The notes: generated from the letters alone by a model not told the origin. Counted from the first letter of the stretch, positions 1-8,286 are shown. The stretch is DNA of 40,446 bases from Jiangella asiatica (GCF_004349065.1 NZ_SMKZ01000059.1:1-40446); one strand, 5' to 3'. A program made the numbers and translations.

Positions 1-222
1 GGCCACGACCCACCCACACCACACACAACCCCAGTCAACGGCACCACCGGTGCCCACCGGCGGCCTATGCGGGCACGGCAGCGCGATCCCGCCGACCTGA
101 GTTGGGCCACATAGGTGCGTAACTACCTGGTGGAGGCGGTCGAGTGCGGGTGGCTGGTCTCCGGTCGCGATGTAGCCGTCATCGACGGTGAGCGCAGCCC
201 GGTGACGAAGATGCGCCCCTGA
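1..222 (+). pseudogene. Broken reading frame at left edge
   Basis: Reading frame 1 is open from the window edge to an in-frame TAG at 112-114, then open again to a TGA at 220-222. The second part reads like ordinary protein (…VRNYLVEAVECGWLV…), which suggests the C-terminal end of a gene interrupted by an amber codon, or chance. I cannot name a family. The upstream part lies outside the window, so a degenerate gene end, a sequencing error and coincidence cannot be told apart. Confidence 0.2.
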
Positions 223-239
223 CGTGCGGCACCGGCGGC

Positions 240-1160
240 TCAGCGCATTCCAGCCCGGCGGAGGCGTTCATGGGCTTCGTCGTGGGTCAGGACGGTAACT
301 GGTTGTCCGGCAGCGTGCTCCTGCTTGGCGTCGAAGGCCCTCGTCCAGACGCCTGCGGCCCAGCAGCGCTGTAGCTCTCCGGGACTGAAGGGCCGTCCGC
401 GGGCGGTGGCGTAGGCGTCGAGGAACTCGCGGGTCTCGGTCACGGTGGCCAGCGCCGGGTACAGGTAGATGGCCGCAGCCAGGCCGGCGATGACCGCTTC
501 GCTGTCGGCGATCAGGCTGTCCCAGTCGTAGGCCACCAGCAACTGGTTGCCCTGCCAGCGCAGGTTGTCCGTTATCCAGTCACCGTGTCCGATCACGGTC
601 TGGTCCTGTCCTTCCCGCAGCTTCTGCCAAGCAGCCTGACCCGCCGCATCGATCCAGCCCGGCCCATCCACCTGGTTCAGGTCCACGTCCAGGTCCTCGG
701 GCCGAGGCCACAGCCCGCCCTGGCTGTGGTTCCATGCTGCCCACGGTGGCGCGGGCGCTAGGGAGGGCATTCGCCCGGGCCCGGGAGCCAAATCCACCAG
801 TTGCGCGAGCGCTGCGGCAAAAGGCTGGGCGATGCGTCCGGAGTCGGGCAGCACGACCCCACCCGCGACGTGGCTCTCAGCGGTGGCCTCATACTCACCG
901 AGCGGTGCCGGGCCAGCCAGCGGCCGCGGACAGGGATATCCGGAATCGAACAGGAGGCGCTGGACCTCGGTGCAGCCAGTGATCCGCGGCGCGGCCGGGC
1001 GGACTCTGACCACGACCTCGCGCCCGTCGGCCAGCCGTGTTCCGATCACGCGGGTGAGGTGACCGGTCCGGAACAGCTCGTTCTCCGCCGGACTGCCTAG
1101 ATGCAGCTCGCACCACGTGGCCAGGCTCGCCGCATCGACCGCAGGTAGTTCGAATGCCAT
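240..1160 (-). CDS. Aminoglycoside phosphotransferase-fold (APH) family protein
   Basis: A 306-residue protein of the APH/choline-kinase-like fold. The Brenner-type catalytic motif HGDW lies near residues 192-195, followed by N at about 199, and the metal-binding YDWD lies near 211-214. The N-lobe strand VVVRVRP (about 49-55) would hold the ATP-binding residue, with Arg where Lys is commoner. Such proteins phosphorylate small molecules, and the substrate cannot be deduced; resistance to an aminoglycoside is not implied. The ATG at 1158-1160 is preferred over an upstream start because an AATAAT hexamer lies 6 nt upstream of it on this strand, so the mRNA is probably leaderless and no Shine-Dalgarno sequence is seen. 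It is not part of the conserved block that follows. Confidence 0.75.
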   Translation of the reverse strand: MAFELPAVDAASLATWCELHLGSPAENELFRTGHLTRVIGTRLADGREVVVRVRPAAPRITGCTEVQRLLFDSGYPCPRPLAGPAPLGEYEATAESHVAGGVVLPDSGRIAQPFAAALAQLVDLAPGPGRMPSLAPAPPWAAWNHSQGGLWPRPEDLDVDLNQVDGPGWIDAAGQAAWQKLREGQDQTVIGHGDWITDNLRWQGNQLLVAYDWDSLIADSEAVIAGLAAAIYLYPALATVTETREFLDAYATARGRPFSPGELQRCWAAGVWTRAFDAKQEHAAGQPVTVLTHDEAHERLRRAGMR

Positions 1161-1166
1161 CTGGCC

Positions 1167-1172
1167 ATTATT
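1167..1172 (-). promoter_or_regulatory. -10 element for the APH gene (leaderless)
   Basis: AATAAT on the minus strand, one base from TATAAT, stands 6 nt before the ATG. Transcription would start at or next to the start codon. No clear -35 hexamer was found. Confidence 0.45.
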
Positions 1173-1681
1173 GTGAACCGTCGCACCAGGGCCTAACGCG
1201 CTCGATGTCCGCACCCCGACCCGTACCGCAGTCGCGCAGCACCGCCGCATTCGGCCCGACGCGATGCCGTCATCATGTTCGCTCGCGGATGTCTCCGATC
1301 CCGGCGCGACCGGGACGATCCACGCTGAGCTGCGTGACCGCTTCCGATGGGCACGCTCGGTGACGCCGGCATCGGCACCACCGGGTGCCGGCTGACACCA
1401 GTCTCACAGCGTCGGAGAGGGCGGTCTCCGGATGTCTGGCCGCACCACGGACGCTGGCAGCGTGGCGCACGCTGACCGGGGCGCGCAGGCGTCATGCGAG
1501 GGTCCGCGATTCCGCGGTGCATGGCGCCATGGTGTCCGGCGATCCGGGTACAGCCCCCACAGCGTCATTCCCGTGGCTGGGGCGGCCCGTGAGAGCCGCC
1601 TGCGCTGGACCATGCGCGGCACGTGGCGACACCGCTGCGGCGCTCTGATCGACCGCACGAGAGAATGGTGGCAACGACACG
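1173..1681. other. Intergenic stretch, no gene recognised
   Basis: About 0.5 kb between the leftward APH gene and the rightward TPR gene. Several frames are open, as expected at this GC content, but none has a start signal or family motif. The one structure noted is a hairpin at 1373-1390 (CGGCACC, loop ACCG, GGTGCCG). In M. tuberculosis tyrS and lprJ lie upstream of the TPR gene; neither is seen here. Confidence 0.5.
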
Positions 1682-1699
1682 AGGAATGAGGAATCGTTG

Positions 1700-3055
1700 A
1701 TGTCTGGTCGTGACCGCCAGGGTGAGCCGGATCCGTCGGAGGACGGCCGAGCTGGACGCGGCGGTGGCCGGGAGGGCGGCACTGGGCGCGGCGCCGGTGG
1801 ACAACGCGGCACAGGCGGACAGCGAGGCTCTGGTGGGCGCGACGACCGTGCTGGTGGCCGGCGTGGCGGAGGCGATGGTGGCTCGCGAGGGACATCGGGC
1901 TCCGGAGGACGGCGCTCGGGCCCGACCGGCGGTGACCGTGACCGCTCGACGGGTGGGCGGTCGACCGGCGGGCGCCCCTCTGGCGGCGACCGGCGCGGCG
2001 GTGACCGCCGATCCGGTAGCGAGCGGCGACCCGACGGCGACCGGCGGGGGGTGAGGGGGTCTGGCGATGACCGGCGGGGCGGCCGGCCAGGCGGTGACCG
2101 CCGATCCGGCGGCACCGATGGCGAGCGGCCCGGTGCACGACGGTCCGGCCCAGCCGCTGCCGGCCGATCGGGCGGTGAACGACGCGGAGGTCCGCGCTCG
2201 GGGCGCACGGACGGCGAGTGGCGCAGCGGCGATCGTGCGCGGGGCGAACGGCCCGGCGGCGCACGACGCGGCGACCGCTCGGCCGACGATCGCGACGGAT
2301 CGCCTCGCCGTCCGCGTGACGGCGGTGAGCGTGGCCGCGCCGACGGACCGCAACCAGCTGGCGCGCCCGCGCAGTCGCGCGTACCTGACCCCGTCGTGGA
2401 CGAGGACGTGACCGGTCGCGAGCTCGACCAGGAGATCAGGGACGAGCTCAGCGCGCTGTCCGGTCCGGCAGCGGCCGCAGTGGCCCGCCACCTGGTCATG
2501 GCGCAGCGGCTGCTCGAGGACGACCCGCAGCAGGCCTACGAGCACGCCATGGCGGCTCGTCGCCGGGCCGGGCGCATCGGGGTGGTCCGCGAGGCTGCCG
2601 GCGTCGCGGCGTACCTCGCCGGCAAGTACGCCGATGCGCTGGCCGAGCTGCGTGCTGCTCGGCGGATCACCGGCTCGGCGGAGTACCTGCCGATGATGGC
2701 CGATTGCGAACGCGGGCTGGGCCGGCCGCGTCGCGCGCTGGACCTCTCGCACGACCCCGCCGTCACCGCCCTGGACACCGCGGGTCGCGTGGAGATGCTG
2801 ATCGTCGCGGCCGGTGCCCGGCGCGACCTCGGCGAGGACGAGGCCGCGGCGGTGTCCCTGCAGGTACCGGAGCTGCGGTCGACGGCGCGGGCGGAATGGG
2901 TGGCCCGGTTGCGCTACGCGTACGCGGACGCGCTCCTGGCCGCGGGCCGCGACAAGGAGGCGCTGCGGTGGTTCATGCGAGCCGCCGACGCCGACCTGGA
3001 AGGCGAGACCGACGCGGCCGAGCGGGTCGCCGAGTTGAGCCACGACAACGGCTGA
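1700..3055 (+). CDS. TPR-domain protein with long Arg/Gly/Asp-rich N-terminal region (Rv1691-like)
   Basis: A 451-residue protein in two parts. Residues 1 to about 235 are low complexity, built from G, R, D, S and P with many repeats of GGDRR and RSG; this part must be disordered and strongly charged. Residues from about 240 to the end are alpha-helical and contain tetratricopeptide-like helices (DPQQAYEHAMAARRRAGR, KYADALAELRAARR, AGRDKEALRWFMRAADAD). By position it corresponds to the TPR protein upstream of the HAD phosphatase and tlyA in other actinobacteria, whose exact role I do not know. The ATG at 1700 has GAGGAA six bases before it; a TTG directly upstream is less likely. The Arg/Gly-rich tail suggests RNA or nucleic-acid contact, but that is inference. 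Confidence 0.8.
   Translation: MSGRDRQGEPDPSEDGRAGRGGGREGGTGRGAGGQRGTGGQRGSGGRDDRAGGRRGGGDGGSRGTSGSGGRRSGPTGGDRDRSTGGRSTGGRPSGGDRRGGDRRSGSERRPDGDRRGVRGSGDDRRGGRPGGDRRSGGTDGERPGARRSGPAAAGRSGGERRGGPRSGRTDGEWRSGDRARGERPGGARRGDRSADDRDGSPRRPRDGGERGRADGPQPAGAPAQSRVPDPVVDEDVTGRELDQEIRDELSALSGPAAAAVARHLVMAQRLLEDDPQQAYEHAMAARRRAGRIGVVREAAGVAAYLAGKYADALAELRAARRITGSAEYLPMMADCERGLGRPRRALDLSHDPAVTALDTAGRVEMLIVAAGARRDLGEDEAAAVSLQVPELRSTARAEWVARLRYAYADALLAAGRDKEALRWFMRAADADLEGETDAAERVAELSHDNG
1997..2109 (+). repeat. In-frame 20-bp direct repeat pair within the Arg/Gly-rich tail
   Basis: The same 20 bases occur at 1997-2016 and 2090-2109, exactly 93 bp (31 codons) apart, and both encode GGDRRSG in the same frame. 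They are the clearest copies of a looser repeat that fills about 1900-2350. This fits slippage or unequal exchange in a coding repeat. Confidence 0.7.
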
Positions 3056-3229
3056 CGAGCCGGTTGTGCGGCACTCGACCGGATCGGCAAGGACCACTCT
3101 GACGACTGTTGTCCACAACCCCTGCGAGCTGGGCCTCGTCATCCACAAATCGGCTCCGCGTGGGTGCGCGGCCCTGGCGTTCGGCCCACCATGGGTGTCA
3201 GATCCCGACCCCGTCGAAGGAGCTCTCCC

Positions 3230-3628
3230 ATGAACACGACATCGGTGCCGATCGTCGAGCACTCCAACGAGGTCCGGCTGGTCGGCCGGGTCGCGGCCGA
3301 GCCAACCGTAGTGCTGCTGCCCAGCGGCGACCAGCTCGTCACCGCGCGCCTGGTGGTTCAGCGCCCGCGCCCGCCGGCAGGGCTGGGCAGCCGGCGCGGC
3401 GTCGACACCATCACCTGCACGGCGTGGTCGCCGCACCAGCGGCGCCGCCTGCGCGTCTGGAACGCCGGCGACACCGTCGAGGTCACTGGCGCGCTCCGGC
3501 GCCGGTTCTGGCGCGGCTCCGCCGGCCCGCAGAGCAGGTTCGAGATCGAGGTCGAGAGCGCGAAGCGGCTGGCCAGATGCCCGCCGGAGGAACGAGGAGC
3601 ACGACTGAGGCTGGAGAGCGTGCCGTGA
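3230..3628 (+). CDS. Single-stranded DNA-binding protein-like (short OB-fold paralogue)
   Basis: A 132-residue protein with an SSB-type OB fold: strands NEVRLVGRVAAEP (about 13-25), GDQLVTARLVVQRP, ITCTAWSP and AGDTVEVTGALRRRFWR. SSBs coat single-stranded DNA during replication and repair. This one ends shortly after the fold (…RLRLESVP) and lacks the Gly-rich linker and the acidic DDDxPF-type tail by which the main SSB recruits partner proteins, so it is probably a secondary paralogue. The ATG at 3230 is preceded by GAAGGAG, which rules out a longer in-frame start at 3164. It stands alone, 174 bp after the TPR gene and convergent with the DUF1015 gene. Confidence 0.8.
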   Translation: MNTTSVPIVEHSNEVRLVGRVAAEPTVVLLPSGDQLVTARLVVQRPRPPAGLGSRRGVDTITCTAWSPHQRRRLRVWNAGDTVEVTGALRRRFWRGSAGPQSRFEIEVESAKRLARCPPEERGARLRLESVP

Positions 3629-3648
3629 GCGCGTCACCAGGCCGCTGC

Positions 3649-3675
3649 GCCGGTGGGCACCGACGGCCCACCGGC
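3649..3675. terminator. Bidirectional terminator-like hairpin
   Basis: A perfect 10-bp stem (GCCGGTGGGC / GCCCACCGGC) around a 7-nt loop lies between the ends of the convergent SSB-like and DUF1015 genes. There is no U-tract, as is common for actinobacterial terminators. It could serve both genes. Confidence 0.6.
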
Positions 3676-3736
3676 CCAGCCGGAGCAGCCCTGAGGGCTC
3701 GAGACGGGCGTCGCGGTCCCGCCCGCGCCGCGCAGC

Positions 3737-4978
3737 TCAGGTGTCGTCGGCTGCGAGGTCGCGCATGAGGAGCCCGGTCCAAGGCTTCGGCCCGAACGAC
3801 GTCGACTTGCGCGGCATGCGCGCGCCACCGTCGGCCAGCGCCAGCACGTCGGCCAGAGCGGGCGGCCGCACCAGCACGGCCACCCCGCCGGTGCGCTGCG
3901 ACATCCGCAACGCGTCGCCGATGTCGTGGTGGTAGCTGACGCGTTCGTCGGCGTCGTCGATGTTCCATAGGTGAGCCAGCACCACGTCCACGAGCACGGC
4001 GGAGTCCAGGTGTCGCCATCGGTCCGGCCGCCCGGCCGGGATCGCGTCGTCCAGCACGCCCGGACGGGCCGACCGCAGCAGCACTCGCCGGTCTCCGGTG
4101 CCGACCAGGAACGCGGTCGAGCCCTCGACGCTCAGCCGGCCCAACGGGTCGTCCGACGCCGCGAGAGGGACCACGTCAAAGCCCTTGGCGGCGCCGGCAA
4201 CGGCGTCGTCGAAGGACAGCCCGGCGATGCTGCGGTGGACTCCGCGCAGCTCCAGCGGGTGCCGGGTCGCGTCCACCAGCAGCGCGAGGCCATACCCGGA
4301 CCCGGGCTCGTGCGGATGCGCGGCGTGCACGGCGCGGTATGCGGCGAACCGATGATGTCCGTCGGCGATGAGCGCGCTGCGGTCGGCCAGGTCGGCGGAC
4401 ACGTCGGTCAGCGAGTCCGCATCGCTCACCCGCCAGATGCGGTGCACGTCGGCGCCGACGCTCACCTCGAGGTCGGGAGCGGCCGCCGCCGCGGCGTCCA
4501 CGACGTCGCTGGCGGCGCCATCGCCGTCGTAGGTCAGCAGGATCGGCTCGAACTGGGCTCGAGTCGCGGTCATGAGTGCGGCCCGGTCGGCGACCGGGCC
4601 GGGAAAGGTGTTCTCGTGCGGGAGGATCGGTCCGTCCAGGCCCACGCCGCCCACGAGCCCGATCGCGGCGGCGCCGGTGGCCGTGCGGTGCTCGTAGACG
4701 TAGAGCGCGGGCGAGGTGTCCCGGCGAAGCACACCGGCGCGCCGCCAGCGTCGCAGCTGCTCGGCGGCGAACAGGTAGCGATCGCCGTCCGCCGCGCCGG
4801 GCCGGGGCAGCGTCAGGTGGACGATGTTGTGCGGGTCCGCGGCCTCGAACTCCTCGAGGGCCCGGCTGCCGATGACGTCGTACGGCGGGCAGATGACGGC
4901 GGCGAGGTCGGTGCCCGGCGCGTAGCTGATGGCTCGGAACGGCATCAGCCGCAGCGCTCGCCTGGCATCGCTCACCAT
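3737..4978 (-). CDS. DUF1015 family protein
   Basis: About 413 residues, full length for the DUF1015 family. The N-terminus carries the family's conserved start (LMPFRAISYAPG, then VICPPYDVI, residues about 12-37). A central block includes VGVGLDGPILPHENTFPGP, and ADGHHRFAAYRAV lies near residue 210. The biochemical function of the family is not established to my knowledge, and the sequence does not reveal it. The ATG at 4976-4978 is the conventional start; however, TAGCAT at 4983-4988 lies only 4 nt away, and 7 nt from the next codon, GTG at 4973-4975, so the true product may begin there on a leaderless mRNA. It is divergent from the HAD phosphatase gene, with a short shared promoter region. 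Confidence 0.85.
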   Translation of the reverse strand: MVSDARRALRLMPFRAISYAPGTDLAAVICPPYDVIGSRALEEFEAADPHNIVHLTLPRPGAADGDRYLFAAEQLRRWRRAGVLRRDTSPALYVYEHRTATGAAAIGLVGGVGLDGPILPHENTFPGPVADRAALMTATRAQFEPILLTYDGDGAASDVVDAAAAAAPDLEVSVGADVHRIWRVSDADSLTDVSADLADRSALIADGHHRFAAYRAVHAAHPHEPGSGYGLALLVDATRHPLELRGVHRSIAGLSFDDAVAGAAKGFDVVPLAASDDPLGRLSVEGSTAFLVGTGDRRVLLRSARPGVLDDAIPAGRPDRWRHLDSAVLVDVVLAHLWNIDDADERVSYHHDIGDALRMSQRTGGVAVLVRPPALADVLALADGGARMPRKSTSFGPKPWTGLLMRDLAADDT

Positions 4979-4982
4979 GCGC

Positions 4983-4988
4983 ATGCTA
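4983..4988 (-). promoter_or_regulatory. -10 element for the DUF1015 gene
   Basis: TAGCAT on the minus strand stands 7 nt before GTG 4975. It is part of the leaderless pattern seen at several genes in this window. No -35 hexamer is evident. Confidence 0.35.
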
Positions 4989-5046
4989 CGCCGCGGGGCC
5001 GGCCCGCCGCGCCGTCGGTGCGGGGCGGGCTGCGAGGATGACACAT

Positions 5047-6294
5047 GTGCAGTCGCTGAGCCAGATCTACGACGTGGCCCTGCTGGACCTCGACGGTGTC
5101 GTCTACGTCGGTGCCCATCCGGTGCGGCACGCGCCGCAGGCACTGTGGGCGGCGCGCCACGCGGGCATGCGGTTGGCTTTCGTCACGAACAACGCCTCCC
5201 GGCCACCGGACGTCGTGGCCGCGCACCTGGCCGAGATCGGGGTCGAGGCGTTACCCGCGGAGGTCGTCACCTCCGCGCAGGCGGCGGCGCGGATGCTCGC
5301 CGAGCGGTTGCCGGACGGCTCGAAGGTGCTCGTCGTCGGCGGCGAAGGGCTCGAGGTCGCGCTGCGCGAGCGCGACCTGGTCCCCGTCGCCACCGCCGAC
5401 GATGGTCCCGCGGCGGTCGTACAGGGATTCTCGCCGCGGGTGGGTTGGCCGATGCTGGCCGAGGGCACCTACGCGGTCGCGGCTGGCCTGCTGTGGGTGG
5501 CCACCAACCTCGATCCGGTGGTACCGACCGACCGCGGCCGGGCTCCCGGCAACGGCACCCTGGTCGACACGATCCGGACCGCCACCGGCCGCGAGCCGCT
5601 CGTGGCGGGCAAACCCGAGCCGCCGATGCACCGCGAGGCGATGCTGCGCTCGAACGCGACGCGGCCGCTCGTGGTCGGCGACCGTCTCGACACCGACGTC
5701 GAGGGCGCCAACGCCGCGGGGGCCGACAGCCTGCTCGTGCTCACTGGCGTCACCGATCCGGAGGAGGTGGTCCTCGCGGCGGCGCACCTGCGTCCGACGT
5801 ACGTCGGCACCGACCTGCGGGCGCTGCGCGAGCCGCCCGAGCACCTGACCGTGCGGACGGGGGAGGCCCGGGCCGGCGCATGGCGGGCCGCCGTGGTCGA
5901 CGGTGCGCTGCGGCTGACGCGCGATGCCGCGCCGGCCGAGTCCGCTATGCGCGACGTAGCGGTGGGCGAGGTCGCGGTGGGCGAGATCGTGACGGAGAGC
6001 CAGGCGCCGGCAGACAGTGGTGCCGACGGGCTCGCGCCGCTCGATCCGGCCGACCAGGACGCCCTGGACGCCCTGCGGGCTGCCTGCGGTGCGGTCTGGG
6101 CCGCCGCGGACCAGGCAGGCGGCAGAGTTGCGGGCCGGACAGGCGACCGGCCTACGGTGCAGGCAGCCGGCGGCCGCACCGACAAAGCCGTTGGCGGTGC
6201 CGACGGGGCCGCAGCCCAGTACGTCGACCCGGCCAGCGTGCGTGCGGCGCTGGACGCGGCCCGAATCGCCCGTGGCCGGGCGTCGTCGTACTAG
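5047..6294 (+). CDS. HAD-IIA hydrolase, glycerol-3-phosphate phosphatase-like (Rv1692-like)
   Basis: A 415-residue HAD-superfamily phosphatase of the NagD/IIA branch. Motif I is LDLDGVVYVG (about 13-22; nucleophile first Asp, acid/base second), motif II is TNNAS (about 47-51), the motif III Lys lies in AGKPEP (about 188), and motif IV is GDRLDTD (about 211-217). The cap domain lies between motifs II and III, as in subclass IIA. Its M. tuberculosis equivalent by position, Rv1692, dephosphorylates glycerol 3-phosphate; the same activity here is inferred. A variable Ala/Gly-rich tail of about 100 residues follows the catalytic core and ends in a short helix (SVRAALDAARIARG). The GTG at 5047 was chosen because GAGGAT lies 7 nt upstream; an ATG at 5038 would have its GAGG directly abutting it. 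Confidence 0.85.
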   Translation: MQSLSQIYDVALLDLDGVVYVGAHPVRHAPQALWAARHAGMRLAFVTNNASRPPDVVAAHLAEIGVEALPAEVVTSAQAAARMLAERLPDGSKVLVVGGEGLEVALRERDLVPVATADDGPAAVVQGFSPRVGWPMLAEGTYAVAAGLLWVATNLDPVVPTDRGRAPGNGTLVDTIRTATGREPLVAGKPEPPMHREAMLRSNATRPLVVGDRLDTDVEGANAAGADSLLVLTGVTDPEEVVLAAAHLRPTYVGTDLRALREPPEHLTVRTGEARAGAWRAAVVDGALRLTRDAAPAESAMRDVAVGEVAVGEIVTESQAPADSGADGLAPLDPADQDALDALRAACGAVWAAADQAGGRVAGRTGDRPTVQAAGGRTDKAVGGADGAAAQYVDPASVRAALDAARIARGRASSY

Positions 6295-6297
6295 CGT
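6292..6297 (+). promoter_or_regulatory. -10 element for the small gene at 6305
   Basis: TAGCGT overlaps the stop codon of the HAD gene and lies 7 nt before ATG 6305, which has no Shine-Dalgarno sequence. This suggests a leaderless internal transcript for the small gene and tlyA. Confidence 0.35.
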
Positions 6298-6304
6298 TGT
6301 CGTC

Positions 6305-6544
6305 ATGCGGGAACTGACCGACGAGGGCCAGGACGACACCGGCGACGCGCGAGTCGACGAGGCGCTGCGGGCGCTGGAAACGCTCGACCGGGTGCCGGTG
6401 CACCAGCACGCGGACGTGATCGACGACGTTCATCGAGCCCTGCAGGATCGGCTCGCCGCCGACCCGACGGCCGAATCGCCGCCCACCGACGCGGGGCCTG
6501 GCGACGTGCCGCCTGGAGACCTGCGCGCCGACGCGGAGGGCTGA
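6305..6544 (+). CDS. Small conserved protein (Rv1693-like position)
   Basis: A 79-residue acidic protein. The first about 50 residues (RVDEALRALETLDRVPVHQHADVIDDVHRAL, here split as RVDEALRALETLD, VPVHQHADVIDDVHRAL) look like two amphipathic helices; the rest is a Pro/Asp-rich tail. The order HAD phosphatase - small protein - tlyA is found in other actinobacteria (Rv1692-Rv1693-tlyA), which supports a real gene. Function is unknown. It starts 10 bp after the HAD stop and ends 5 bp before the tlyA GTG, so the three are probably co-transcribed. No ribosome-binding site is seen. Confidence 0.75.
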   Translation: MRELTDEGQDDTGDARVDEALRALETLDRVPVHQHADVIDDVHRALQDRLAADPTAESPPTDAGPGDVPPGDLRADAEG

Positions 6545-6549
6545 GGCCG

Positions 6550-7356
6550 GTGCCGCCTCGACGCCGCCTGGACGCCGAACTGGTTCGGCGCGGGCTGGCC
6601 CGCTCCCGGGACCACGCCGCATCGCTGGTCGCCGACGGACGGGTGCTGGTGAGCGGTCGTGCCGCCACGAAGCCCGCCACGGCGGTCGACCCCGCCGACG
6701 CCGTGCTCGTCACCGAGCCGGCCGAGGGCGACGAGTACGTCTCGCGGGGCGGGCACAAGCTGGCCGGCGCACTCGACGTGTTCGAGCCGCGCGGGTTCGG
6801 CGTCGCCGGGCGGCGGTGCCTCGACGCGGGCGCTTCCACCGGCGGCTTCACCGACGTGCTGTTACGGCGGGGCGCGGCCGGGGTGGTCGCGGTGGACGTC
6901 GGGTACGGGCAGCTGGCGTGGTCGCTGCGGTCCGATGAGCGGGTCCGGGTGCTCGACCGCACGAACGTCCGCGACCTCACGCCGGAACGGGTCGGTGAGC
7001 TGGTCGACGTCGTCGTGGGTGACCTGTCGTTCATCTCGCTGCGGCTGGTGTTCGCGCCGCTGCGCGCCGTCAGCAGCCCGCAGGCCGATTTCGCGCTCAT
7101 GGTGAAGCCGCAGTTCGAGGTCGGGAAGGACCGCGTCGGCAAGGGCGGCGTCGTCCGCGACCCCGAGCTGCGCGCCGAGGCCGTCCTGGAGGTCGCCGAC
7201 GCGGCCGCCGGGCTCGGGCTGGGCGTCGCCGGTGTCACCGCGAGCCCGTTGCCGGGGCCGTCCGGCAACGTCGAGTACTTCCTGTGGCTGCGGGCCGGCG
7301 CGCCCGCGGTCGATCCCCACGAGGTCAGGCGCGCCGTCGCGGAAGGACCGCAATGA
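6550..7356 (+). CDS. tlyA: TlyA rRNA (cytidine-2'-O)-methyltransferase
   Basis: A 268-residue protein, the usual TlyA length. It has an N-terminal S4 RNA-binding domain (residues about 4-60, RRRLDAELVRRGLARSR) and a C-terminal FtsJ-like Rossmann methyltransferase domain. The SAM motif is CLDAGASTGGF (about 90-100). The K-D-K-E catalytic tetrad can be placed at Lys70, Asp158, Lys186 and Glu242, in line with the M. tuberculosis enzyme. In mycobacteria TlyA 2'-O-methylates 16S and 23S rRNA cytidines and its loss gives capreomycin resistance; I infer the same reaction. The GTG at 6550 follows the small gene by 5 bp, and the stop overlaps the nadK start (ATGA). Confidence 0.95.
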   Translation: MPPRRRLDAELVRRGLARSRDHAASLVADGRVLVSGRAATKPATAVDPADAVLVTEPAEGDEYVSRGGHKLAGALDVFEPRGFGVAGRRCLDAGASTGGFTDVLLRRGAAGVVAVDVGYGQLAWSLRSDERVRVLDRTNVRDLTPERVGELVDVVVGDLSFISLRLVFAPLRAVSSPQADFALMVKPQFEVGKDRVGKGGVVRDPELRAEAVLEVADAAAGLGLGVAGVTASPLPGPSGNVEYFLWLRAGAPAVDPHEVRRAVAEGPQ

Positions 7357-8258
7357 CCAGGACCGTCCTGCTCGTCACGCACACCGGGCGCGAAGAGGCC
7401 CGGCAGGTGGCCGGCGAGGTGGTCCGGCGGCTGGGCGAGGCCGGCATCGGCGTGCGCGTCTTCGCGGACGAGCGGAGCGAGCTCGGGCTGCCCAACCCGC
7501 TGGACGGCACCGTCACCGTCGTGCCGGACGGCCTCCAGGACGCCGCGGCGGGCTGCGAGCTCATCGTCGTCATCGGCGGCGACGGGACGATCCTGCGCGG
7601 TGCCGAGATGGCCCGGCCGTCGGGCACCCCGATCCTCGGCGTCAACCTGGGGCACGTCGGCTTCCTGGCCGAGGCCGAGGTCGACGACCTCAGCTTCACC
7701 GTCGACCACATCGTCACCAGGAGCTACGCGGTCGAGGAACGCATGACCGTCGACGTCACGGTCCGGCACGACGGAACCGTGACCGCGGACAACTGGGCGC
7801 TGAACGAGGTGAGCGTCGAGAAGGCCAGCCGCGAGCGGATGCTCGACCTGGTCGCCGAGATCGACGGGCGGGCGCTGTCCCGGTGGGGCTGCGACGGCGT
7901 CGTCATGGCCACGCCCACCGGATCGACGGCGTACGCGTTCAGCGCCGGCGGCCCGGTGGTGTGGCCGGAGCTGGAGGCACTGCTCATGGTCCCGATCAGC
8001 GCCCACGCGCTGTTCGCCCGGCCGATGGTGGTGGCGCCGTCGTCGGAGCTGGCCGTCACGGTACAGCCCCGCACGCCTGGCGCGGTCCTGTGGTGCGACG
8101 GCCGGCGCGCCGTCGAGCTGCCGCCCGGCGCCCGGATCGAGGTACGGCGCGGCGCCAAACCGGTCCGGCTCGCCCGGCTGCACCATGCACCATTCACCGA
8201 CCGGCTGGTCGCGAAGTTCGCGCTTCCGGTCGAAGGTTGGCGAGGCGCGCGGGCATGA
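7353..8258 (+). CDS. nadK: NAD kinase
   Basis: A 301-residue ATP/polyphosphate NAD kinase that makes NADP. Visible signatures are GGDGT (residues 75-79), NLGHVGFLAE (about 98-107), the NE pair at 151-152 and TPTGSTAYAFSAGGP (about 187-201). It is full length. The ATG at 7353 overlaps the tlyA stop by 4 nt, indicating translational coupling, and this overrides a longer start at 7284 inside tlyA. The tlyA-nadK-recN order is conserved across actinobacteria and in many Firmicutes. Confidence 0.95.
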   Translation: MTRTVLLVTHTGREEARQVAGEVVRRLGEAGIGVRVFADERSELGLPNPLDGTVTVVPDGLQDAAAGCELIVVIGGDGTILRGAEMARPSGTPILGVNLGHVGFLAEAEVDDLSFTVDHIVTRSYAVEERMTVDVTVRHDGTVTADNWALNEVSVEKASRERMLDLVAEIDGRALSRWGCDGVVMATPTGSTAYAFSAGGPVVWPELEALLMVPISAHALFARPMVVAPSSELAVTVQPRTPGAVLWCDGRRAVELPPGARIEVRRGAKPVRLARLHHAPFTDRLVAKFALPVEGWRGARA

Positions 8259-8286
8259 CATCCCGGACCACAGCGGCACACCTCGA

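Noticed and set aside
240-1160. Calling the APH-fold gene an aminoglycoside resistance gene
   Set aside because: The fold is shared by many small-molecule kinases and nothing in the sequence identifies the substrate.
1900-2350. Repeats in the TPR gene as a CRISPR array
   Set aside because: Repeat units are degenerate, in frame and of uneven spacing, and there is no cas gene.
1565-3637. Long minus-strand frame across the TPR and SSB genes
   Set aside because: Low-complexity Ala/Pro/Arg product that mirrors the Gly/Arg repeats; no start signal.
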